This document shows, piece by piece, positions 32,492 through 42,035 of a stretch of 64,000 nucleotides of DNA. Position 1 is the stretch's first letter, and the number at the start of each line of letters is the position of its first letter. The stretch is from NCBI RefSeq assembly GCF_030010415.1, contig NZ_JASCSA010000006.1, one strand, 5' to 3'. The translations under genes and the position numbers were made by a program. The notes under the pieces were generated by a model, which did no database searches, had not been told where the DNA came from, and saw only the letters and a program-made list of their open reading frames with translations. Source of the DNA: Cobetia amphilecti. GTDB taxonomy: Bacteria; Pseudomonadota; Gammaproteobacteria; Pseudomonadales; Halomonadaceae.

Positions 32492-34770
32492 TCAAACGCC
32501 TGCGCCATTACTTCGCCGGTTCGCTGCGGCGCAGGCTGCTGCTGCTGACACTGGCGCCGCTGCTGGCGCTGATGCTGGCGCTGGTCGGCCTGACGGCCTA
32601 CTGGACCACGGCCTATACCGACCGCCAGCTGTACATGAACGTGCGCAGCGATCTCGATGTCGCCAGCCGCACGCTGCAGAGCCAGCATCAGCGTTTGCGT
32701 GATGGCCTGGAGGCGATGCGCCGTAACCTGCGCCAACTGGTGGCACCCGATGGGCAGACCGCGCAGCTGTTACCACGCCTGGTGCCGCGCCTGGATACCA
32801 TGCGGGACACCCTCAATGCCGACTGGCTGCGCTGGCTGCCCACCGAGCAGTTGCGCCAGACGCCCGGCGTCGCCGCGCTGATTCCGCAACTGGCGCGCGG
32901 CGAAAGCCTGGATGGCCTCGACATGCTGTCCAGCGACTCACTGGCGACGCTGGATCCAGCGCTTGCCGAGCGTGCGCGCCTTGCGCTGCGCCAGACGCCC
33001 TACGCACAACCCAGCGCCCGTCGCGAGGAAAACCGCGGCATGCTGCTGCGGGCGCTGGTGCCCATTCTCGATGGCGAGGGCAAGCTGCTGGGCGCGCTGG
33101 ATGCGGGCCGCCTGCTCAATCGCGACCCGCGTCTGGTCGATGAAATCCGCGATCTGCTCTATGGTCCCGGCACCCTGCCGGAAGATGGCACCGGCACCAT
33201 CACCCTGTTTCTCGATGATGTCCGCATCGCCACCAATGTCACCGACGCCAGCGGCGAGCGCGCGCTGGGCACGCGCGCCTCGTTGGAGGTGAAGCGTCAG
33301 GTGATCGGCAATGGCGAGCGCTATATCAATCGTGCCTTCGTGGTTCGTGACTGGTTCGTGGCCGCCTATGCCCCGCTGGATTCCCTGGATGGCCAGCGGA
33401 TCGGCATGATCTACGCAGGCTACCCGCAGGCGCCCTACGCGCGGCTCTATCGCGAGACACTGACGCATATCAGCCTGGTGCTGATCGCGGTCAGCCTGTT
33501 GGGGGTGTTGCTGGTGTGGAGCAGCATCGAGCGCCTGATGCAGCCGATCCGCCAGATTCGCCGTGTGGTGCATGCGGTGCGTGATACCCCATCCCAGGAG
33601 GGCTTGCGCATAGGCCCGCTGTCCTCTCTGGGGCCGGCGCAGCGGCACGGTGATGAGCTGGATGAACTGGCCGAGGAATTCGACGCCATGCTGGCGCGAC
33701 TGGAAGCGCACCGCCACGAGATACAGCTCGCGGCCCAGACACTGGAAGCCCAGGTGGAGGATCGTACCCGCGATCTGAGCGCCCAGACCGCCACGCTGCG
33801 CGAACGCAGTCAGGCGCTGGAGGAGCACGTCCGCCTGCTGCGCGAAGCGCGTGCGCGCCTGCTGACCCGCGAGAAACTGGCGGCACTGGGCGAGCTGACG
33901 GCGGGTATCGGCCACGAGATCAACAACCCCGCCGCGGTGATTCTCGGCCATGTCGAGTTGATCGAGGTGATACTCGGTGAACAGGCCGAGCCGGTGCGCG
34001 AGGAAATCGCCACCATCATCCATCAGGTCGAGCGCATTCGCGCGCTGGTCGACAACCTGCGTCAGTACGCACGCGATCCGCTCGCCTCCAACGACATTGG
34101 CGACGGCAACTCACTGACGCCGTCACTCGGCGCGCCTCATCTCAGCCAGATTCATCCCGATGAGGCGATCCACAGTGTCGAGGTGCTGGTCAGGCACGCG
34201 CTGGATCATCATGGCCATCAATTGCAGCATGAACTGGCGGCGACGCGCTTGATCGAGGCCGACCGCGCGCAACTGACTCAGGTGCTGGTCAATCTGCTGA
34301 TCAACGCCATCGAGATGGCGCCTGCGCCGGATACGCTGTGCATCACCAGCCGTGATCGTGATGCGGCGCTTGCCGTGATGAACGGCGAGCCAAACAGCCG
34401 TCCGGATACGTCAGCCTCAGTACCAGCCTCAGTACCAGCCTCAGTGCCAGCGCCAACAGCGGAGCTCGCCCCCGTGGCGGGAGTCGAGATACGCGTCATC
34501 GATCACGGCGCTGGCGTGCCCGAGCACCTGAAGTCGCGCATCTTCACGCCCTTCTTCACCACGCGCGCCAATGGCTCGGGCATCGGGCTGTCGGTCTCAT
34601 CGGGCTTGATCACCCAGCTGGGGGGCAGGCTATGGCTGGAAGATACGCCCGGTGGCGGCGCCACCTTCTGCCTGTGGCTGCCGTGCATCGCACGCCGGCA
34701 TCATGAGGATGATCAAGGGCGCCATCTGCTCGAGACGCTCAGCGCCGGGGGCAGCAGTCGCTCGCCTTGA
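32488..34770 (+). CDS. Membrane sensor histidine kinase
   Basis: 760-residue kinase, partner of the preceding regulator. TM1 at about residues 15-40, a periplasmic sensing domain of about 285 residues (Cache-like by length and position), TM2 at about 328-347, a HAMP segment, a coiled coil, HisKA with the phospho-acceptor His476 in TAGIGHEINNPA, and HATPase with the N-box QVLVNLLINAIEMAP, G1 RVIDHGAGVPEH and GSGIGLSVSSGLITQLGG. It is odd in having a Val/Pro/Ala/Ser-repeat insertion of 20-30 residues between the N-box and G1 box (about 625-660). The ligand is unknown; DctB-like kinases have this architecture. Confidence 0.92.
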   Translation: MIKRLRHYFAGSLRRRLLLLTLAPLLALMLALVGLTAYWTTAYTDRQLYMNVRSDLDVASRTLQSQHQRLRDGLEAMRRNLRQLVAPDGQTAQLLPRLVPRLDTMRDTLNADWLRWLPTEQLRQTPGVAALIPQLARGESLDGLDMLSSDSLATLDPALAERARLALRQTPYAQPSARREENRGMLLRALVPILDGEGKLLGALDAGRLLNRDPRLVDEIRDLLYGPGTLPEDGTGTITLFLDDVRIATNVTDASGERALGTRASLEVKRQVIGNGERYINRAFVVRDWFVAAYAPLDSLDGQRIGMIYAGYPQAPYARLYRETLTHISLVLIAVSLLGVLLVWSSIERLMQPIRQIRRVVHAVRDTPSQEGLRIGPLSSLGPAQRHGDELDELAEEFDAMLARLEAHRHEIQLAAQTLEAQVEDRTRDLSAQTATLRERSQALEEHVRLLREARARLLTREKLAALGELTAGIGHEINNPAAVILGHVELIEVILGEQAEPVREEIATIIHQVERIRALVDNLRQYARDPLASNDIGDGNSLTPSLGAPHLSQIHPDEAIHSVEVLVRHALDHHGHQLQHELAATRLIEADRAQLTQVLVNLLINAIEMAPAPDTLCITSRDRDAALAVMNGEPNSRPDTSASVPASVPASVPAPTAELAPVAGVEIRVIDHGAGVPEHLKSRIFTPFFTTRANGSGIGLSVSSGLITQLGGRLWLEDTPGGGATFCLWLPCIARRHHEDDQGRHLLETLSAGGSSRSP

Positions 34771-34875
34771 GTCACACGCAACAAATGAACACACCTGGGC
34801 GCGGCGAGGCGCACTGCCACGCACTCCCACCCGCGTGCTAGCCTGCGCGCATGCTCACTCAATCAGGCACCACTG

Positions 34876-35607
34876 ATGTCGCACGATAGCTCCCCTACTG
34901 CCCCCGAACCTCTCACTGCCGGCAAGGCAGCGCAGTCCACTAACGGCCAGGAAATGGCGGACGAGGAAATGGCAGCGTCTCGCACGCTGGGCAAGCGGCT
35001 GCGCGAACTGCGCACGCGTCATGGCCTCTCTCAGCGTGAACTGGCCAAGCGCGCCCAGGTGACCAATTCGACCATCTCGCAGGTCGAGCAGGACGCGGTC
35101 AGCCCTTCCGTCAGCTCGCTGAACAAGATTCTCGAGGTATTTCCGATCTCGCTGAGCGACTTCTTCAGCGATGAGATCCCCGTCGAACCACCACGCATCC
35201 TGCGTGACAGCGAGCATGAGGCGATTGCGGGCTGTGGACCGGGGCTCACGCTGCGGCGCATTGATCAATCCCGGCAGACATCGCCACAGCCTCAGATCGA
35301 GCTGGGCAGCCTCGCACCGGAGTGCAGCGCCTATCTGCAGGCCGCGCATGACAGCCTGGTGCTGGTCACGCACGGCGCACTGTGTATCGAGTTCCCCGCG
35401 ACAGCGGCCTGCCAGGAGGCACTTCTCGAATGTGGTGATGCTGCGCGACTGCATGCCGGGGAGCGTTATCAACTGCATTGGCGCAAGCCTGAGGCGTCGC
35501 AAGCCGCAAGCCATGAACTCTCAAGCAGTGAAGTTAACCACCACGGGACCTCCGGCGCTGCCGAGGCCCCAGACTGCCAGTGGCTATGCATCGCACAGAG
35601 TCGCTAG
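34876..35607 (+). CDS. XRE-family transcriptional regulator with cupin-like C-terminus
   Basis: 243-residue regulator. Helix-turn-helix at residues 38-92: LGKRLRELRTRHGLSQRELAKRAQVTNSTISQVEQ (shown in part by LSQRELAKRAQVTNSTISQ). A conserved stretch ISLSDFFSDE links it to a sensor part of cupin type (residues 130-215), where LVLVTHGALCIEF and ECGDAARLHAGERYQLHW fit strands of the barrel. PuuR-like regulators of polyamine or amino acid use have this layout, often with dimer repression. The C-terminal 30 residues are polar and unconserved. There is no target operon beside it, and the ribosome site is weak. Confidence 0.85.
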   Translation: MSHDSSPTAPEPLTAGKAAQSTNGQEMADEEMAASRTLGKRLRELRTRHGLSQRELAKRAQVTNSTISQVEQDAVSPSVSSLNKILEVFPISLSDFFSDEIPVEPPRILRDSEHEAIAGCGPGLTLRRIDQSRQTSPQPQIELGSLAPECSAYLQAAHDSLVLVTHGALCIEFPATAACQEALLECGDAARLHAGERYQLHWRKPEASQAASHELSSSEVNHHGTSGAAEAPDCQWLCIAQSR

Positions 35608-35686
35608 GCAGGCATTCGCTCGATAGCTGCTCGGCCCTGCCAGCTCAACCCTGGCCAGCTCGGTCAAGTTGGCGTGAAGCGCGTCG

Positions 35687-36910
35687 CTAGCCTCTTGCAG
35701 CGCGGGAGTGAGGCTGGCCCGCAGCATCAGGCGACTGCTCGCGCGCCTCATCCCAGGGGTCATTGGTGGCCGGCTCGGCCAGGAAACGCTCCACCATGGT
35801 GTGCGGACAGAAATCTGCCAACCATTCCTCGCGAACCGGATAGCCTTCCTCTGCCAACAACTCGTTCATGCGTCGCGCGAGGCCTTCGGCGGAATGCGGC
35901 GCGATGGCGTGTTCCAGTTCGCCCTTGAGGATCTCGCGTATTCCACCACGGCAATCCACCGAGACTACCGGTGTGCCGCAGGCCAGCGCCTCCATCAGCA
36001 CGATACCCATGCCCTCGACACGCGAGCTGAGCACGAACAGCTTGGCGGCACGCATCCAGGCATAGGGGTTGTCACGCTGACCGGCGAAGATCACCCGCTC
36101 GGCGATGCCAAGCCTTTCAGCCTGGACTTCCAGGGCCTCACGGCAATTGCCTGCCCCCACGATCACCAATGGCTCCTTCGGATTGGCCAGGGCATAAGCC
36201 TCGAGCAACAGGGCGTGGTCTTTCTGCGGCACCAGACGCGCCACATTGAGAATGAAGGGTTCAGCCGGGATATCCGGCTCATCCATGGCGGCCTGCTTGC
36301 GGATCCGGGTGATCGGACAGGCATTGACGATCGTCTCGATATGCGCCGGCGTCACCCCATGCTGGCGAGCAATGTCACGTGCCCCTTGCGCCACATCCTC
36401 GGACACCGCCACCAGATGCTTGTCCTCCAGCAGACAGCGGGCAAACATGCGCTGCTTCCACTGCGGGCCGCTAAAGTTGACGCGATTTTCCAGCACGTAA
36501 CGTGCACGGGAATCCTTGAATCCCCACACCTGCTCGAAGGTTCCCAGGCCACGGAAGATGATGCGGTCAACCTTGCCGTGTTTCTGCTCGAATCCCTCGA
36601 GCCAAGCGGCGAATTCCTCGCCACCGGCCTTGCCGACCCACACGAAATTGGAGCGACGGATCACGGGATTGAGCACCAGACGTGACGCCAGTGTCGTCAG
36701 GGCGCCGCTGACGGAACGCTGGACGCGCTGCTGAATCGGCACGATGTGCTGCTGGACGCTGGCATCCTGCGGTTCAAGCACCTGATCACGACCGCGCCAG
36801 ATGACCATATGCGTCTCGTGGTCATTCGCGGCCAGACTGTCGGCAAGATTGACCGCCACTCGCTCCATGCCGCCCATTTTCAGGCTTCTCACTACGACCA
36901 GGGTACGCAA
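35687..36910 (-). CDS. GT4-family glycosyltransferase
   Basis: 407-residue GT-B fold transferase. N-terminal domain with the family entry VRSLKMGGMERVAVNLADSL; C-terminal nucleotide-sugar domain with ILNVARLVPQKDHALLLEAY, VIVGAGNCREALEVQAERLG and the donor-binding block SSRVEGMGIVLMEALACGTPVV. The start is a TTG at 36908-36910 with AAGGAG 8 nt upstream; an overlapping ATG is in another frame. The donor and acceptor are unknown; it probably acts in cell-surface glycan synthesis, as does the second glycosyltransferase 3 kb away. Confidence 0.88.
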   Translation of the reverse strand: MRTLVVVRSLKMGGMERVAVNLADSLAANDHETHMVIWRGRDQVLEPQDASVQQHIVPIQQRVQRSVSGALTTLASRLVLNPVIRRSNFVWVGKAGGEEFAAWLEGFEQKHGKVDRIIFRGLGTFEQVWGFKDSRARYVLENRVNFSGPQWKQRMFARCLLEDKHLVAVSEDVAQGARDIARQHGVTPAHIETIVNACPITRIRKQAAMDEPDIPAEPFILNVARLVPQKDHALLLEAYALANPKEPLVIVGAGNCREALEVQAERLGIAERVIFAGQRDNPYAWMRAAKLFVLSSRVEGMGIVLMEALACGTPVVSVDCRGGIREILKGELEHAIAPHSAEGLARRMNELLAEEGYPVREEWLADFCPHTMVERFLAEPATNDPWDEAREQSPDAAGQPHSRAARG

Positions 36911-37100
36911 GCATCACTCCTTCGAATGTCCGCCAGTACCGCTTTGTGTCGCGTGCAAGACATGCGAAAACGATAGCTGGCGTCTGGTAGGAAAACGAAA
37001 AATGCAACTCACATGTGCCAGTCACTCAGCACACGGGAGTTGCATTTATCTGAACCGTCATTCGCGGGAATGTTCCCTGCGACCACTCATCAAATGGTAA

Positions 37101-38387
37101 TCATTCTCCCTCTTTCGCCGGCGGCAGAATCAGGTTGAGCACGATGCCCAGAATGGCGGCCAGACTCACGCCCTGCAGCGTGAACTGACCACCACCGACC
37201 TGCATGCCACCGATCCCGAACACCAGGATCAAGGAGGCGATCACCAGATTGCGCGGTGCGGTCAGCGAATCCCCCGCGCGCACCAGCGTGTTCATGCCGA
37301 CCACCGCGATCGAGCCGAACAGCAAGCACATGATGCCGCCCATCACCGGCGTGGGGATCGTCTGCAGCACGGCGCCGACCTTGCCGATGAAGGCCAGCGA
37401 GATCGCGACACAGGCCGCGACCGTCATCACGCGCGGATTGAAATTGCGGGTCAGCATCACCGCACCGGTCACTTCGGAATAGGTGGTATTGGGCGGACCA
37501 CCGAACAGTGACGCCGCCGACGTCGCCAGGCCGTCACCGAGCAGCGTGCGATGCAGTCCCGGCTTCTTCAGGTAGTCGCGCCGTGTCACCGAGCCGATCG
37601 CCACCATGTCGCCGATGTGCTCGACGGCAGGCGCGATGGCGACGGGAATCATGAACAGAATGGCGGAAAATTCGAAGGTCGGCGCAGTGAAGCTTGGCAG
37701 CGCCAGCCACTCAGCAGCATGCACCGGCGAGAGATCGATCACTCCCATCACCAGCCCCAGCCCATATCCCGTCAGGATACCGCCGAGAATCGGTACCAGA
37801 CGCAACATGCCACGCCCGAAGATCGACAGCACCAGCGTCACGCCAAGACTGACCAATGACAATGTCAGCGCCTGAGCATGCGAGATGTTGTCGCTGAATT
37901 CGCCGGTGGCCATCTGCACCGCCGTCGGTGCCAGTGCCAGACCGATGACCATGATCACCGGACCGACCACGACGGCCGGCAGCAGGCGATGCACGATGCC
38001 GACACCCTTGAGGCGAATGCATTGCGCCAGCAATACATAGACCAGGCCCGCGACGAACAAACCGCCCATGGTGGCAGGAATGCCGAAGTTCGCGACCGAG
38101 CTCTGGATGGGCGCAATGAAGGCAAACGATGAGGCGAGGAAGACCGGCACGCTGGCCTTGGTCACGCACTGGAAGACCAGGGTGCCGACACCGGCCGTGA
38201 ACAGGGCGACGTTGGGATCAAGCCCGGTCAGCAGCGGGACCAGCACCAGCGCACCAAAGGCGACGAACAGCATCTGCGCGCCGGTGACGAGAGTCGTCAG
38301 CGAGAACCCTTCCTGTTCCGGCAAGGGCACATGGGCAGACGACTCATGGGGAGAGGAGGTATCAGAGGACGGTGATGAAGACGACAT
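37101..38387 (-). CDS. uraA: Uracil permease (UraA, NCS2 family)
   Basis: 428-residue proton-coupled nucleobase symporter with about 14 membrane segments. NCS2 signatures: the Gln/Glu-containing VAIAPAVEHIGDMVAIG of helix 8 and the GGPPNTTYSEVTGAVMLTRN motif of helix 10, both with the UraA type of residues. It has a polar N-terminal tail of about 35 residues (Ser-rich). It lies downstream of upp, whose product phosphoribosylates the imported uracil; a terminator-like hairpin between them may reduce read-through. The ATG at 38385-38387 is chosen by homology. Confidence 0.94.
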   Translation of the reverse strand: MSSSSPSSDTSSPHESSAHVPLPEQEGFSLTTLVTGAQMLFVAFGALVLVPLLTGLDPNVALFTAGVGTLVFQCVTKASVPVFLASSFAFIAPIQSSVANFGIPATMGGLFVAGLVYVLLAQCIRLKGVGIVHRLLPAVVVGPVIMVIGLALAPTAVQMATGEFSDNISHAQALTLSLVSLGVTLVLSIFGRGMLRLVPILGGILTGYGLGLVMGVIDLSPVHAAEWLALPSFTAPTFEFSAILFMIPVAIAPAVEHIGDMVAIGSVTRRDYLKKPGLHRTLLGDGLATSAASLFGGPPNTTYSEVTGAVMLTRNFNPRVMTVAACVAISLAFIGKVGAVLQTIPTPVMGGIMCLLFGSIAVVGMNTLVRAGDSLTAPRNLVIASLILVFGIGGMQVGGGQFTLQGVSLAAILGIVLNLILPPAKEGE

Positions 38388-38462
38388 GGCAGCACTTCTT
38401 TTCACGGGCGGAGGAGTCAACCGCCTGATCCTGACTGCTCAGACAGGTCAGACAGATACAAA

Positions 38463-38490
38463 AACGCCCCGCGCAGATGCGCAGGGCGTT
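38463..38490 (-). terminator. Terminator/attenuator between upp and uraA
   Basis: AACGCCC / GGGCGTT outer stem with an inner GCGC-type stem, followed on the minus strand by a T run, 19 bp past the upp stop. Partial read-through would allow uraA expression from the upp promoter. Confidence 0.7.
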
Positions 38491-38508
38491 GTCATCTCTG
38501 GTGGGCGC

Positions 38509-39138
38509 TCAGCGCGTGCCAAAGATCTTGTCACCGGCATCGCCGAGGCCCGGCACGATGTAACCGTTCTCGTCGAGGCGGTCATCGACGGAGGCGGTGT
38601 AGATCTCGATGTCCGGGTAGGATTCCTGCACCTTGGCGATCCCCTCAGGCGCCGCGACCAGCACGATGACCTTGATCTGCTGGCAGCCCTTGGCCTTGAG
38701 CATGTCCAGCGTGGCGATCATGGAACCGCCGGTCGCCAGCATCGGGTCGATCACGATGGCCAGACGCTCATCGAGGTCTGACACGAACTTCTCGAAATAC
38801 GGTACCGGCTCCAGCGTCTCTTCATCACGGTACAGGCCCACGACGCTGATGCGTGCCGGGGGAATCAGGTCCGTCACGCCATCCAGCATGCCCAGGCCGG
38901 CGCGCAGGATCGGGACGATGGTCACTTTCTTGCCCTTGATGGTCTGGACATCCAGCTCGTTGCCGCTCCAGGCATCAATGGTGGTAGTTTCCAGCTCCAG
39001 GTCCTGGGTTGCCTCATAGGTCAACAGCTTGGCGACCTCACTGGCCAGCTCACGGAAGCTCTTGGTGCTGATGCCTGCTGCACGCATCAGGCCGAGCTTG
39101 TGCTGGACCAGTGGATGATTGATGGCATGGACGCTCAT
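38509..39138 (-). CDS. upp: Uracil phosphoribosyltransferase
   Basis: 209-residue salvage enzyme making UMP from uracil and PRPP. Family blocks: HPLVQHKLGLMR, ELASEVAKLLTYEAT, VPILRAGLGMLDGV, the PRPP loop DPMLATGGSMIATLDML and the uracil-binding end YIVPGLGDAGDKIFGT. Full length. It pairs with uraA downstream. About 200 bp separate its start from the sulfotransferase gene upstream, enough for its own promoter. Confidence 0.97.
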   Translation of the reverse strand: MSVHAINHPLVQHKLGLMRAAGISTKSFRELASEVAKLLTYEATQDLELETTTIDAWSGNELDVQTIKGKKVTIVPILRAGLGMLDGVTDLIPPARISVVGLYRDEETLEPVPYFEKFVSDLDERLAIVIDPMLATGGSMIATLDMLKAKGCQQIKVIVLVAAPEGIAKVQESYPDIEIYTASVDDRLDENGYIVPGLGDAGDKIFGTR

Positions 39139-39334
39139 GGAAATACCTCTTGGGACAGAAGATGGTGCAAACGATACGCAGCACTACCCCCGCCGGCTCG
39201 GACGATAGCAGCGGGGAGGCTGGTAAATTGAGCGCATTCTAGCGGAAGCAGGCTTACAAGTTAAGGCTCTCGCCTTCAGGTTACAGCGGAGGAAGCGCCG
39301 CAAATGGACTGGCGACCTCCCGCCTGCCACTCAT

Positions 39335-39946
39335 TCAAGGCGTGTAACCGAAGTTGACGAAATCCTGTGCATAGAGAATGGCCAGCTTCTCGCGGGTCGC
39401 CGCTGTCATGCCGGCCCCCGCCTCGACACTTCCCTTGTTGCGATGTGCAATCTCGCCGCTGATGCCCAGCTTGTTGGCAATCTGCTGGAAATCCTTGTCC
39501 AGGGTTTCGAAATGCCCCAGAAAATCCACCATCAAGGTCTCGTTTCCATCCATGACAAAAGAGGACTGCGAGAGAAACAGGAGGTGACTACGAAAAGCGC
39601 CTTGCCACAAACCACGTGCGACAAAATCATCAAAATCTGAATACTCTGCCATCTCCTTGGCAATGGCGAGATCCTGCTTGCCTTGATTGCCACCACTTAA
39701 TATATAGCGATACGCTGACAGGGCACGATCGTAGGGATTTCTGACAAAGGTGAATTTGTAATAACGGGCGAATTTTCTGGAACTGGCTTTCTTGTAAACC
39801 TGCCAGGAGACATGATCTCGCCCTTTTTCCTTCGTCTTCCCCAAGGCGGCGAGGACCGATGTTCCGGCAGCCTTGGGAATATGAATGAAGATGCACTTGT
39901 TACGTGTAAAGTGTTTGCGATAAGGAAAGTCATTGCTTCGCCACAT
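39335..39946 (-). CDS. Sulfotransferase family 2 protein (first copy)
   Basis: 203-residue cytoplasmic sulfotransferase of the carbohydrate (family 2) type. The 5'-phosphosulfate loop of PAPS binding is KCIFIHIPKAAGTSVLAALG and the 3'-phosphate site is FTFVRNPYDRALSAYRY, both standard. It transfers sulfate from PAPS to a sugar hydroxyl, here probably an exported glycan. The ATG at 39944-39946 is the best start; upstream codons give a non-conserved extension. It shares size and plan with the sulfotransferase encoded at 41427-42035. Confidence 0.88.
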   Translation of the reverse strand: MWRSNDFPYRKHFTRNKCIFIHIPKAAGTSVLAALGKTKEKGRDHVSWQVYKKASSRKFARYYKFTFVRNPYDRALSAYRYILSGGNQGKQDLAIAKEMAEYSDFDDFVARGLWQGAFRSHLLFLSQSSFVMDGNETLMVDFLGHFETLDKDFQQIANKLGISGEIAHRNKGSVEAGAGMTAATREKLAILYAQDFVNFGYTP

Positions 39947-40140
39947 GATATCAACCCTGTTCTTGTGGTTCGTCACCTGCCACTGATGACAGCCCCCCAA
40001 TGTACGAAAAACCCATTGTGGCTTCAGCTTACCGGAATAAAGTGCAAGGAAACTTCAGTACGCTCGTCAAAGGGCAATGGCGAGGCAAGACAGGCCGGCC
40101 ATGAAGGTGGCTGACCTGTGGCCAATATCGCCAGCAATGG

Positions 40141-41355
40141 TTACCCAGCCACCACTTCAGCAATGAAGTCGCCTATACCCTGACAGTATTTCTGCTGGCA
40201 GAAATCTTGCGCAATGATCGCGCGCGCAGCTGCGCCCATCTCTCTGCGCTGCTGCGGACTTGCTGCCCATTGCTTAAGCACCTGAGCGATTTCACTCGGT
40301 TCGAGCACCTGTGCGACCACGATGGCGTCTTGCTCCGGGCTATAGACTCTGTCCGGGCCGGTAATGAAATCCTCGCCATAGACAGCCAGCGATTCGCGGG
40401 GCCTGCTTGGCGACAGAATTTCACCATTGACTCCCGGGGAGATCTGCTCCGGCAATCCATCCACATTACCGACGATGGCGGGCACACCATGCGCCAGCGC
40501 TTCCTGCACCACATTACCGAAGGGTTCACGCCAGGAAGGGCACACGAAGGCATCGAGGGAGGAATAGAAGTCGCTCATGTCACTCAACAGACCACAGAAG
40601 TGAACACTCTCCTCGAGCCCCCATTTCACGACCAGTGACTTCAAGGCATCTTCCAATATCCCCTCGCCAGCGATCCAAAGCTCCGCATGGGGGACACTCG
40701 CCTTGAGCTCTCGCAATGCCTCGATAGCGATCACCGGTGCCTTGAGCCCGGTCAAACGACCTGCGAACCCGACCCTGAACCGCTCGTCCGGATGATCGGA
40801 GGTCACCTGCGGCAGTACGATGGAATTGCGCACCACCCGACATGGCAAGGACTCACTGATGCCAAGCGACAACTGCAACATGCGACTGGCCGCAAAGGAG
40901 TTGCAGATGATGCCATCGAGGCGCGAGAGATAGTCCGTGATATCAGAGGTGGGCTCCACGAACCAGGCAGAGCCATGCTCGTAGTGAATGAGGCTGATGT
41001 GATCGGGGAAATGCAGCGGATGGTTACGCAGCTTGTTCCACACCACGATTGCCTGCACCTCTTCGTCATCGAGCATGCGCGCTTGGCAGGTATCGCGGAG
41101 CCAGGGCAACTGCCGAGGGAGCTTGATGCCGCAGTAACGCTTTATGTCGTGCACCCGACCTGTAAAGTCCGCATATTCAGGCTGCAGCATCGGATGAATT
41201 TCAGGCGTCTGCAGCAGCACATGATGGTCTCGCTCGCGTGCGGCCATACGAAAGAAGTTGGTAAAGGTCCGCTCAGCCCCGCCCAGATTCTTGAGGCTGA
41301 TGAGATGCCCCGCACGAGGCCCTTGCAATGTCATGGACACAGGAACTTCACTCAT
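40141..41355 (-). CDS. GT4-family glycosyltransferase (second copy)
   Basis: 404-residue GT-B fold transferase. N-terminal domain: HLISLKNLGGAERTFTNFF; C-terminal donor domain: RVGFAGRLTGLKAPVIAIEAL, ELWIAGEGILEDALKSL, and AFVCPSWREPFGNVVQEALAHG with the EPFG-type donor motif, followed by GLPEQISPGVNGEI. It sits between two sulfotransferase genes, indicating synthesis of a sulfated surface or exo-polysaccharide (inference). There is no clear ribosome site; the ATG at 41353-41355 gives the longest conserved product. Confidence 0.9.
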   Translation of the reverse strand: MSEVPVSMTLQGPRAGHLISLKNLGGAERTFTNFFRMAARERDHHVLLQTPEIHPMLQPEYADFTGRVHDIKRYCGIKLPRQLPWLRDTCQARMLDDEEVQAIVVWNKLRNHPLHFPDHISLIHYEHGSAWFVEPTSDITDYLSRLDGIICNSFAASRMLQLSLGISESLPCRVVRNSIVLPQVTSDHPDERFRVGFAGRLTGLKAPVIAIEALRELKASVPHAELWIAGEGILEDALKSLVVKWGLEESVHFCGLLSDMSDFYSSLDAFVCPSWREPFGNVVQEALAHGVPAIVGNVDGLPEQISPGVNGEILSPSRPRESLAVYGEDFITGPDRVYSPEQDAIVVAQVLEPSEIAQVLKQWAASPQQRREMGAAARAIIAQDFCQQKYCQGIGDFIAEVVAG

Positions 41356-41426
41356 ATTAAGATTAAAACATATTATCCTGCAATGAACAGCGCTGGCAGA
41401 TTCATCATCGACGGTGTTGATTCTAA

Positions 41427-42035
41427 CTATTCATAATTGAAATTATCAAAATCTCTTGAATAATGCTTACGAATGATATTGACAGTACTCTCATCACACT
41501 TTACTGAACGGCTAGTCAGCCATCGCTTGTTGTGCATCCGACCTTGTTTGATGCCGAGATGACTGAGAACATGACTTAAATTTTCCTCAAAATTCTCAAA
41601 CCTACCCACATAGTCCATTATCACTCTGTCATTATCATCAACAATGAAATGTGACTGAGGAGTAAAAAGTGAATGAGATTTGAATTTTTCTTCAGTCAAG
41701 CCATTCAAGACGAATGCATCGAAAGTTGGATATTGCCGCAGCTCTTCAGATAACGCTTTGTGACTCTGACTATGGTCACCAGAATGCCTTAAATACTGAT
41801 AAGCCGAAAACAATCTATCCAGTGGGTGACGAACGAAAGCGAACTTAAAATATTGATCGAAACGAGAAGGATCTATTTTCTGATAAAACCGGTAATCATG
41901 ATACTCCCTCTTCTTAATGTACTCATCCCCCAGAGCCAAAAAGATAGATTCACTTCCTACCCTTGGCACTCCGACAAAGATACACTTATTCTTATTGAAA
42001 CACCTTCGAAATTCACCACCTGCTTTATCGCGCAT
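41427..42035 (-). CDS. Sulfotransferase family 2 protein (second copy)
   Basis: 202-residue sulfotransferase with the PAPS 5' loop KCIFVGVPRVGSESIFLALG (a variant: the usual HIPK..GT is GVPR..GS) and the 3' site FAFVRHPLDRLFSAYQYL. The ATG at 42033-42035 has a strong AGGAGG 5 nt upstream and aligns with the start of the sister copy, so upstream in-frame codons are rejected. The gene is much richer in A and T than its neighbours outside 41.4-43.7 kb, a sign of horizontal transfer. Confidence 0.85.
   Translation of the reverse strand: MRDKAGGEFRRCFNKNKCIFVGVPRVGSESIFLALGDEYIKKREYHDYRFYQKIDPSRFDQYFKFAFVRHPLDRLFSAYQYLRHSGDHSQSHKALSEELRQYPTFDAFVLNGLTEEKFKSHSLFTPQSHFIVDDNDRVIMDYVGRFENFEENLSHVLSHLGIKQGRMHNKRWLTSRSVKCDESTVNIIRKHYSRDFDNFNYE

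Noticed and set aside
36911..37100. Start of a frame (MLAYPGRSEKPE...) sharing the ribosome site of the glycosyltransferase gene
   Set aside because: The ATG is out of frame with the conserved GT4 protein; the TTG 2 nt later uses the same ribosome site and gives the real product.
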